A stretch of DNA of 14,149 nucleotides from Frisingicoccus sp009929615 (lineage in GTDB: Bacteria > Bacillota > Clostridia > Lachnospirales > Lachnospiraceae), in contig JAQUXR010000042.1 of assembly GCA_028692275.1 (NCBI GenBank), forward strand, positions 1-14,149. Reading direction: 5' to 3'. A program made the position numbers and the translations under genes. Position 1 is the first letter of the stretch, and each line of letters starts with the position of its first letter. The notes under the pieces were generated by a model. The model made no database searches and was not told the DNA's origin. It was given only the letters and a program-made list of their open reading frames with translations. Of this stretch, positions 6,967-13,486 are shown in pieces.

Positions 6967-8163
6967 ATGCAGGAATTACAGACGACCTTGGAAGCTGAGA
7001 AAAAGGCCAATGCGGCCAAGTCGGAATTTCTTGCCAATATGAGTCATGAAATCCGAACACCGATGAATGCGATTCTGGGAATGACAAGGCTGGCGGCAGA
7101 TGAGGTGACGGATAATCCAACGGCATCCGATTATATTCACCAGATTGGAGATTCCAGCGAATATTTGTTGGGAATTTTGAATGATATTCTTGAGATGAGC
7201 CGGATTGACAGTGGAAAGATGTCGCTTAATAAGGAATGGGTATCCCCAAGTGACGTTGTAGGTTCTGTCATCAAGATGATTGAGCCATCCATGCGTGCAA
7301 AGCATATTAACTTTGTTTATAATCCGCGTATTACACGGCCGATAGCCTATGAATATTTCATTGATTTGCAGAAAACAAAGCAGATGCTTATGAATCTTTT
7401 AAACAATGCCTGCAAGTTTACACCGGAATATGGTCAGGTTGAATTGATATTCAAAAATATTGAATTTAATATAGAAACAGAGACAGCAGCTGATGAAATT
7501 ATTGTGAAGGATAATGGCTGTGGAATGAGTCCGGAATTTATGACAAAGCTTTTTCAGCCTTTTGAACAGGAGCGGACAGCGGCGACGATCGATGTTCCTG
7601 GTACAGGACTCGGCCTAGCTATTTCACGAAGTGTAGCCCGGAAGATGGGTGGAGATATTCGGGTAGAGAGCGAGTTTGGTAAAGGCTCGACATTTACAAT
7701 CCGCTTTGTTTACAGATATCGCAAGGCTCGTCGGGTTGAGGAAAAAGAGGAGATAAAGGACGCACCAGATATAGATGTTTTGAAGGGAAGACACATTTTA
7801 CTGGTAGAGGACCATCAGCTGAATGCCACAATTGCTATAAAGCTTTTAGAAAAACGGGGAATGATTATTACCCATGTGACAGATGGTGTAAAGGCAGTCG
7901 AAACCTTTTCTTCAAATCCGCCGAATACCTTTGACGCAGTTCTGATGGATGTCCGGATGCCGAATATGAACGGTTTAGATGCGACGCGTGCCATTCGGTC
8001 TTTGGAACGCCCGGATGCACAGAGAATTCCGATTATTGCCATGACGGCAAATGCCTTCGACGAAGATAGAAAACTGTCTAAAGAGGCTGGGATGAATGCT
8101 CATCTTGCAAAACCGATTGAGCCGGAACAGCTATATAAAACGCTGGCAGAGCATTTTTCATAA
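6967..8163 (+). CDS. Kinase/receiver half of the hybrid histidine kinase
   Basis: 398 residues with HisKA (phospho-acceptor H27 in FLANMSHEIRTPMNAILG), HATPase_c (N box LLNNACKFTP around 144-152, G1 DNGCGM with D182, G2 GTGLGLAIS at 212-220) and a C-terminal receiver (acidic pair E281-D282, phospho-acceptor D328 in LMDVRMPNMNG, K382 in LAKPIEP). All catalytic motifs are intact, and no output domain follows, so phosphate probably passes on to a separate phosphotransfer protein or regulator outside the window. It is the in-frame continuation of the sensor half beyond TAG 6925-6927. ATG 6967 is preceded by GAGGAA at 6955-6960, so independent initiation as a soluble kinase is possible, although these bases also encode the conserved TEEK of the PAS end. 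It ends 16 nt before the next gene. Confidence 0.88.
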   Translation: MQELQTTLEAEKKANAAKSEFLANMSHEIRTPMNAILGMTRLAADEVTDNPTASDYIHQIGDSSEYLLGILNDILEMSRIDSGKMSLNKEWVSPSDVVGSVIKMIEPSMRAKHINFVYNPRITRPIAYEYFIDLQKTKQMLMNLLNNACKFTPEYGQVELIFKNIEFNIETETAADEIIVKDNGCGMSPEFMTKLFQPFEQERTAATIDVPGTGLGLAISRSVARKMGGDIRVESEFGKGSTFTIRFVYRYRKARRVEEKEEIKDAPDIDVLKGRHILLVEDHQLNATIAIKLLEKRGMIITHVTDGVKAVETFSSNPPNTFDAVLMDVRMPNMNGLDATRAIRSLERPDAQRIPIIAMTANAFDEDRKLSKEAGMNAHLAKPIEPEQLYKTLAEHFS

Positions 8164-8179
8164 AACGGGAGGATATCAC

Positions 8180-10063
8180 ATGAGAGAATTCTGGCAAAGG
8201 CATTCTAAGATTCTTTACAGAAGTACGGCATTCATTATAATAGCGGCAATACTGATGTCAGTGACTGTATTTGGTGCAGAAACAGATGGGGCAGCTACGG
8301 ATGCAACGGCAACGGCTACAGACGGAAGCAGGGTAACCTTGACAGCCGAGGAATTTACTTATCAACAGGCCCATCCGACGATTACTATAGCTGCGGATGC
8401 TTCCTGGCGTCCATTAGAGTATTTGGATGAAGATACAAAACAGTATGCCGGGGTTATTCCTGAGATATTAAGGAAGCTGGAGGGCTATACAGGCTTTGAA
8501 ATCGAATATAAGGTTATGGACAGCTACGCAGACGCGTTGAAAGCAGTTCAATCCGGGGAAGCAGATATGATTTCGGGTCTTGCCTTTGATGAGGAAGTGG
8601 CAAAGCAGTATAATGTCAGTTTGTCAACGCCGTATCTTTCGATTAATAGTGCGGTTATTTCTAAAAATGAATGGCACGACCTTTATCAGAGTGATGCAAG
8701 AAAAAGAATTGCAGTTATCGAAGGTGATTATGCGAATGCCTACATAGAAGCCCAGATTCCAAATGTCGAACTTGTTGAATGTACTTCGAATGAAGAATGT
8801 CTTGATAAAGTGCAGGATGGGGAAGTAGACATGGCTATATTGGCAGCGTATTGTACAGAATATTATATGGGAATACCAAAATACAGTGCCCTTAAGAGTC
8901 ATACGATTTCTGATTTCAGCTGGCTGTTGTGCTTTGGTATCAGCAACCAGAATGACAAGCATCTGACCAGTATTTTAAATAAAGGAATTGATAAACTTTC
9001 AGACTGGGATATTAATCAGGCCGTTTATGAGGGCGTTATTAATGGGGCCTATGATAATGAGTGGCTCATATTTGTATATAAACACCCAATATTTGTTATT
9101 GGTGGAATTCTTTTGATTGTCTTTGTGATAGGGCTCCTGTTGCTAACGATTTTTGTTATTAAGAGACGGGGCAGTAAAAGGCGAATCGAAGATGGAGAAC
9201 GGCTTCGCCTTGCTCTGGAAAGAACCCACTTGTGTATTTGGGAACTGGATTTAAAAACCCGTTCAATTACCAAGATGGATAATGCTCATGAATTGCATGG
9301 ATTTTATGAACTTCGAAATAACATACCGGAAAGTGTTATCGAAGCCGGCTATGTGCATCCGGAGGACGTCCCGATTATCCGTGAAACTATGGAACAGGTT
9401 TATGCAGGAAAACAGGATGTCAAAGGCTGCTGGAGAATACGGAAATTGCCGGATAATGGACCGGAAACTACTTATTGGTGGGAACAGGTGCTTTTCCATC
9501 TGATTTATGATGAACGGCACAGACCTGTAAGAGTTATTGGCGTATCAGAGGATATTACAAAGGGAAAGATTGCCCAGAGAGATTCTTTGACTTCTGTTTA
9601 CAATCGAAGAAGTTTTGAACGCAAAGCAAGTATTATTTTAAATGAAAGAAGAAATGCCTACCTGCAGTGTGCATTTTTGATTTTGGATTTAGATGGTTTT
9701 AAACAAATTAACGATACCTATGGTCATGCGGTGGGCGACCAGGTGTTGATGGCAGTGGGAGCAGCTATGACAAAGACTTTCCGCTCGACAGATATTGTCG
9801 GAAGACTTGGCGGAGATGAATTTACAGTTTTTATGACGTCTATCACTAAACGGGAAGATGCTTATATGAAAGCAAAAGAACTGGTAGAAAATATCAGTCA
9901 GATTCAGGAAAAAGAAGATTTTGCCTTTCCGGTGTCCTGTTCGCTGGGTGTGGTTATTGCCACAAAGGGCAAAGATGACCTGGCAACCCTTTATAAAAAG
10001 GCGGATACAGCTTTATATGAAGCAAAACATGCAGGGAAAAACCAGTTTAAAATTTATGAGTAA
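8180..10063 (+). CDS. Membrane diguanylate cyclase with periplasmic substrate-binding domain, PAS and GGDEF
   Basis: 627 residues. A signal or anchor segment (about 13-32) is followed by an SBP_bac_3-like extracytoplasmic domain (about 65-290, starting HPTITIAADASWRPLEY and containing LKAVQSGEADMISGLA), one membrane helix (about 302-327), a PAS_3 domain (about 340-460, VHPEDVPII...GVSEDIT) and a GGDEF domain (about 465-625). The signature GGDEF is at 544-548, and an RxxD inhibitory site (R535-D538) stands five residues before it, so it should make c-di-GMP with product feedback. The ligand is probably an amino acid or other small polar molecule, by analogy with family 3 binding proteins. The start is ATG 8180 with GGAGG at 8168-8172; a longer frame from 8096 overlaps the kinase. 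It lies in the same operon as the kinase, but no direct link between them is shown by sequence. Confidence 0.93.
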   Translation: MREFWQRHSKILYRSTAFIIIAAILMSVTVFGAETDGAATDATATATDGSRVTLTAEEFTYQQAHPTITIAADASWRPLEYLDEDTKQYAGVIPEILRKLEGYTGFEIEYKVMDSYADALKAVQSGEADMISGLAFDEEVAKQYNVSLSTPYLSINSAVISKNEWHDLYQSDARKRIAVIEGDYANAYIEAQIPNVELVECTSNEECLDKVQDGEVDMAILAAYCTEYYMGIPKYSALKSHTISDFSWLLCFGISNQNDKHLTSILNKGIDKLSDWDINQAVYEGVINGAYDNEWLIFVYKHPIFVIGGILLIVFVIGLLLLTIFVIKRRGSKRRIEDGERLRLALERTHLCIWELDLKTRSITKMDNAHELHGFYELRNNIPESVIEAGYVHPEDVPIIRETMEQVYAGKQDVKGCWRIRKLPDNGPETTYWWEQVLFHLIYDERHRPVRVIGVSEDITKGKIAQRDSLTSVYNRRSFERKASIILNERRNAYLQCAFLILDLDGFKQINDTYGHAVGDQVLMAVGAAMTKTFRSTDIVGRLGGDEFTVFMTSITKREDAYMKAKELVENISQIQEKEDFAFPVSCSLGVVIATKGKDDLATLYKKADTALYEAKHAGKNQFKIYE

Positions 10064-10078
10064 TCTCAAGAAAATAGC

Positions 10079-10107
10079 TTGATATAATTTGATAAACGTT
10101 ATAAAAT
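10079..10107 (+). promoter_or_regulatory. Promoter of the TetR-family gene
   Basis: TTGATA at 10079-10084 and TAAAAT at 10102-10107 are separated by exactly 17 nt. TTTGAT at 10088-10093 and ATCAAA at 10106-10111 form an inverted pair around the -10 box that may be a regulator site. The whole gap 10064-10147 has no convincing terminator for the upstream gene. Confidence 0.6.
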
Positions 10108-10147
10108 CAAATGAGTAAATAAACAGGGTTATATTGAAAGGTTAAGA

Positions 10148-10774
10148 ATGAAATCTGCAGATTATAGACAGGAAAATATTGCGAGGGCGTTAGAGGCTAC
10201 CTATCAACTGGGTATTGAAGTCGGCGTCGCTGAATTAAGCCAGAAAGATATTGCTGAGAAAGCCCATCTTTCTATTAAATCCATTAAACGATATTTCAAT
10301 ACGAAAACAGACTTGATTTTTCAGGTATCCAAGATGGTGGTACAAAGAAATTATGATAAGATTATGGAATTGTACCGTGCCCAGAATCCGGAGCGGGAGA
10401 ATGGTAAGAAGAGACTGGAGATGCTTGTAAAGACACATAATTCTTATGTACTTCGGGAATATAAGTCTTCTATTTTTGTTATGAATGCAGATATTTACTG
10501 CAGATATCATGATGGTACACAGGGAAATTACTGGAAACAGTTTCGTCATACCGGGTCCTTACAGCGCGGAATAGCTCAGATGATTCATCTGGGTCAGGAA
10601 GATGGCAGTATTCGGAAAGAACTTCAAAGTGGTGAGTTTGAATATTTTGTGACGACCTTATGTGTGGGATTTGTAGAGCGAATGGTCAATGACATTGATT
10701 GTGGGATTAAAACAGTCGATGAGGCCATAGCACTAAGTGATAAGTTAATTGATACGACATTAAAGTATTTTTAA
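10148..10774 (+). CDS. TetR/AcrR family transcriptional regulator
   Basis: A 208-residue regulator. The N-terminal HTH is clear: IARALEATYQLGIEVGVAELSQKDIAEKAHLSIKSIKRYFNTKTDLIFQV (about residues 10-60), with the recognition helix around SIKSIKRYF. The C-terminal ligand/dimer domain is not recognisable, so the inducer is unknown. AAAGG precedes ATG 10148. The gene lies between two c-di-GMP enzymes and has its own promoter; an inverted repeat with TetR-like geometry just downstream (10804-10819) suggests it controls the following GGDEF/EAL gene. Confidence 0.9.
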   Translation: MKSADYRQENIARALEATYQLGIEVGVAELSQKDIAEKAHLSIKSIKRYFNTKTDLIFQVSKMVVQRNYDKIMELYRAQNPERENGKKRLEMLVKTHNSYVLREYKSSIFVMNADIYCRYHDGTQGNYWKQFRHTGSLQRGIAQMIHLGQEDGSIRKELQSGEFEYFVTTLCVGFVERMVNDIDCGIKTVDEAIALSDKLIDTTLKYF

Positions 10775-10777
10775 AAT
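10749..10777 (+). promoter_or_regulatory. Possible promoter of the REC-GGDEF-EAL-GGDEF gene
   Basis: TTGATA (10749-10754), 17 nt, TAAAAT (10772-10777) inside the 3' end of the TetR gene. The hexamers and spacing are identical to those of the TetR promoter at 10079-10107. Transcription would begin near 10784 and include the leader with the repeats at 10804-10833. Confidence 0.45.
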
Positions 10778-10802
10778 AGTGCCACGGAAGTGGTACTGTT
10801 TT
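10775..10802 (+). terminator. Hairpin with short T run after the TetR gene
   Basis: AATAGTGCCAC (10775-10785) pairs with GTGGTACTGTT (10790-10800) around a GGAA loop, with G-U pairs, followed by only four T's (10799-10802). It starts immediately after the TAA. It is a moderate intrinsic terminator candidate and overlaps the possible promoter of the next gene. Confidence 0.5.
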
Positions 10803-10803
10803 A

Positions 10804-10833
10804 TAGACAAATGTGTCTACTCGGTGGACACAT
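10804..10833 (+). promoter_or_regulatory. Overlapping inverted repeats, likely operator or alternative leader hairpins
   Basis: TAGACA-AATG-TGTCTA (10804-10819) is a perfect inverted repeat of TetR-operator size. The same TGTCTAC also pairs with GTGGACA downstream: ATGTGTCTAC (10811-10820) with GTGGACACAT (10824-10833) around TCG. So three copies of a GTAGACA-like half-site alternate in orientation, and in RNA the two hairpins exclude each other. Whether it works as DNA or as RNA cannot be decided from sequence. Confidence 0.5.
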
Positions 10834-10859
10834 AAAAGAGGGATGGGGGAAAGATACTA

Positions 10860-10886
10860 ATGCTAAGCGAGGTGGCGGTATATTGA
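10860..10886 (+). CDS. Possible 8-residue leader peptide overlapping the next start
   Basis: ATG 10860 with GGGGGA at 10845-10850 upstream opens an eight-codon frame (MLSEVAVY) that ends in TGA 10884-10886. The stop overlaps the TTG start (10883-10885) of the large c-di-GMP gene in the sequence TTGA. The arrangement would allow translational coupling; it could also be chance. Confidence 0.3.
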   Translation: MLSEVAVY

Positions 10887-13486
10887 AATATACGATTATG
10901 ATTGTAGATGACCAAAAGGTCAATCGAAGAATACTGGGGAAACTGCTGGAAGAAAAATATGAAATCATTTATGCGGAGAATGGTAAATTGGCCCTTGAAC
11001 TGTTACGGACCTATTCAGATTTGATTGCAGTTGTACTTCTGGACCTTATGATGCCGGTTATGGATGGTTATGAAGTTTTGAAGGTAATGCGTAAAGATTC
11101 TGTTTTATCGAAGATTCCGGTGATTGTTTCCACCCAGATGGATGATAACCAAACAGAATTACAGGCATTGTCTATGGGGGCACAGGATTATATTACCAAA
11201 CCTTATAAAGGGGATATTATCCTTCACCGTCTGGAAAATATCATCCGATTCCGGGAAACGGCGGCGATGATTAATAAAGTACAGAAAGACGAGCTGACGG
11301 GATTATATAATAAACAGTTCTTCCATGAGATAGTTAGAGATAAATTGAAAAGTATGCCGGAAGAAAACTTTGATATTCTTTGCATTGGGGTTGAACGGTT
11401 TAAATTAATAAATGAAATATATGGAGAGAGAAAGGGCGACGAGGTTTTATGTCACATTGCCAATATTCTGAGAGATACATGCAGAACCTATAATATATGC
11501 GGTCGTTTTCTGGGAGATGAGTTCTATGCATTGATTCCACATATAGAAAACCGGGGAACAGAAGTCATTAAAACGATGTTTAAAAAGGTGAATGAATTTC
11601 CGATTGATATGAATATAAAGCTTCATTGCGGGATTTATGCGATTGTAGATACAACGATATCCATTGGTGCCATGTGCGACAGGGCGAAGATTGCGGCCAA
11701 TGAAAATCGCGGTAAGTACGACACATTTTTTACAATTTATGATGATTCGATACGACAGCGGCTTTTAGATGAGCAGTTTATTTCAAATAATATGCAGGCG
11801 GCATTGGATGAAAACCAGTTCCAGGTGTACTATCAGCCTAAATATGACCTGAATACAGAAGCAATTGCAGGTGCAGAAGCCCTGGTACGCTGGATTCATC
11901 CGGAAAAGGGATTTTTATCTCCGGGTTCATTTATTCCGGTATTTGAACAGAATGGATTTATTGCCCAGCTGGATTATTATGTGTGGGAAAGAGTCTGCAA
12001 GGATCTGCGGATATGGATGGATAAAGGCAATTCGCTGGTAGCTGTATCTGTCAATGTGTCCCGAGTTGATTTGTTTAATCGTCAGCTCCCAAATATCCTG
12101 ATGGACTTAATTACAAAATATGATATTCCACAACAGTATTTTCATTTGGAAATTACAGAGTCGGCTTATTCGGAAAATACAGAACAGGTCATCAACATTG
12201 TAGGAAGTCTGCGGGAACTTGGATTCATTATTGAGATGGATGATTTTGGAAGCGGCTATTCTTCATTAAACATTCTTGCAGAGATGCCGGTAGATATTTT
12301 GAAGCTGGATATGATGTTTCTTCAAAACCAATCAGAAACTACTTCAAAAAAGAGAATTTTGGAATTCATAATGAACCTGGCCAGGTGGATGAAACTGAGT
12401 GTTATAGCCGAAGGTGTTGAGACGGAAGAGCAGATTAAGATGCTGCGTTCGATAGGCTGTAATTATGTGCAGGGGTATTACTTTGCTAAGCCGATGATAA
12501 AAAGTGAGTTTGAAGCATTGCTCTCCGAGTCCTCTACTATAGATATGATTTCTTCGAATCTGGATTTTGGTGAAAAACTGGATTTGCTCTGGGATCAGGG
12601 AGAGTTTACCGAGGAAAAATTAGAAATTTATGTGGAATTTTTGAAATCCTATTTTGATATTGTGCGGGTAGTTGATCCGAAAAAAACTGCTGTTTTAGAT
12701 GTGGGATGTGAAGGCCAGGGGTGTAACAGACATTCCTGTTTTTCAGTCTGGGGCAAGAATACACGATGCAGCAATTGTATTTCCATGAGAGCCTTGGAGG
12801 AGCATGGAAAATTTAATAAACTGGAATACTCTGACGAGGGATTATTTTTTGTCATATCCAAATATCTACCTTATAAAGAACATGGTGTAATTATGGAAAT
12901 GGTTACAAAACTTGAGAAGAAGTATGTGGACCATGTATTTGATAAGAGCATGCTCTATATAAGACTGGATGAACTTAATCATCAGCTGGAAATGGACCCA
13001 TTGACAGGGGTTTATAATCGGCGTCATATAGAAATGTATTTGAAGCCTTTTATGGACAGCGCCAGAGAAAATAAAAAAGATATAGGAATTGCCATGGTCG
13101 ATATTGACCATTTCAAAGAACTCAATGATGCCTATGGTCATCAGGCCGGGGACGAGATATTGAAAAATGTAGCCAAAGTAATGGAAGACAATATTGCATT
13201 AAGCCGTGGGGATTTTGTTGCACGATATGGCGGTGACGAGTTCATGATTATGTGTTGGGATATACCGCCAAAAGTTTTTGTACAACGTATTTCAGAGGTT
13301 ATTGGTCAGGTTAAAAATATGGAGTTTAAAGACCTTGGTGCCATCAATGTTGGAATCAGTGCCGGATGTGTGAATATCAGTGAATTTCCGGATAAGGATA
13401 TCAATACGATGATAAAAATCGCTGATGAACGGTTATATCAGGCAAAAAAGGCCGGAAAAGGCCGTGTTATCAGTGAGGGAGAGTAG
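10883..13486 (+). CDS. REC-GGDEF-EAL-Cys/PAS-GGDEF c-di-GMP signalling protein
   Basis: 867 residues from TTG 10883, which has GAGGTGG at 10869-10875; the N-terminus MKYTIMIVDDQ is then a standard receiver start. A GTG at 10790 gives 31 unrelated extra residues and no ribosome binding site. Domains: REC (1-120; D9-D10, phospho-acceptor D54 in LLDLMMPVMDG, K106); a first GGDEF domain (about 134-290) whose signature is LGDEF (210-214), so probably weak or allosteric; an EAL domain (about 304-549) with AEALVRW (E332), SVNVS, EITES, DDFGSGYSS, KLD, EGVET and QGYYFAKP all kept, so an active phosphodiesterase; a Cys-rich PAS-like module (about 560-680; C609, C614, C619, C629, C632 in CEGQGCNRHSC..RCSNCISMRAL); and a second GGDEF domain (about 704-864) with intact GGDEF 783-787 but no RxxD site. 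It is cytosolic. It could both make and break c-di-GMP under control of phosphorylation. Confidence 0.93.
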   Translation: MKYTIMIVDDQKVNRRILGKLLEEKYEIIYAENGKLALELLRTYSDLIAVVLLDLMMPVMDGYEVLKVMRKDSVLSKIPVIVSTQMDDNQTELQALSMGAQDYITKPYKGDIILHRLENIIRFRETAAMINKVQKDELTGLYNKQFFHEIVRDKLKSMPEENFDILCIGVERFKLINEIYGERKGDEVLCHIANILRDTCRTYNICGRFLGDEFYALIPHIENRGTEVIKTMFKKVNEFPIDMNIKLHCGIYAIVDTTISIGAMCDRAKIAANENRGKYDTFFTIYDDSIRQRLLDEQFISNNMQAALDENQFQVYYQPKYDLNTEAIAGAEALVRWIHPEKGFLSPGSFIPVFEQNGFIAQLDYYVWERVCKDLRIWMDKGNSLVAVSVNVSRVDLFNRQLPNILMDLITKYDIPQQYFHLEITESAYSENTEQVINIVGSLRELGFIIEMDDFGSGYSSLNILAEMPVDILKLDMMFLQNQSETTSKKRILEFIMNLARWMKLSVIAEGVETEEQIKMLRSIGCNYVQGYYFAKPMIKSEFEALLSESSTIDMISSNLDFGEKLDLLWDQGEFTEEKLEIYVEFLKSYFDIVRVVDPKKTAVLDVGCEGQGCNRHSCFSVWGKNTRCSNCISMRALEEHGKFNKLEYSDEGLFFVISKYLPYKEHGVIMEMVTKLEKKYVDHVFDKSMLYIRLDELNHQLEMDPLTGVYNRRHIEMYLKPFMDSARENKKDIGIAMVDIDHFKELNDAYGHQAGDEILKNVAKVMEDNIALSRGDFVARYGGDEFMIMCWDIPPKVFVQRISEVIGQVKNMEFKDLGAINVGISAGCVNISEFPDKDINTMIKIADERLYQAKKAGKGRVISEGE

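Noticed and set aside
8096..8179. Longer start for the SBP-GGDEF cyclase at 8096
   Set aside because: It overlaps the end of the kinase receiver; ATG 8180 has GGAGG 7 nt upstream and gives a proper signal/anchor sequence.
10064..10081. Terminator after the SBP-GGDEF gene (TCAAG...CTTGA)
   Set aside because: The stem is only about 5 bp and there is no T tract.
10790..10882. GTG 10790 as the start of the REC-GGDEF-EAL-GGDEF gene
   Set aside because: It lies in a hairpin without a ribosome binding site and adds non-receiver sequence; TTG 10883 with GAGGTGG fits the receiver start.
10775..10882. c-di-GMP riboswitch (GEMM type) in the leader of the large c-di-GMP gene
   Set aside because: I see no GEMM core sequence or tetraloop-receptor arrangement; only simple inverted repeats are present.
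12649..13141. Minus-strand open frames within the large GGDEF gene and the other antisense frames
   Set aside because: They lie opposite well-conserved coding sequence, have no ribosome binding sites and show no recognisable domain.
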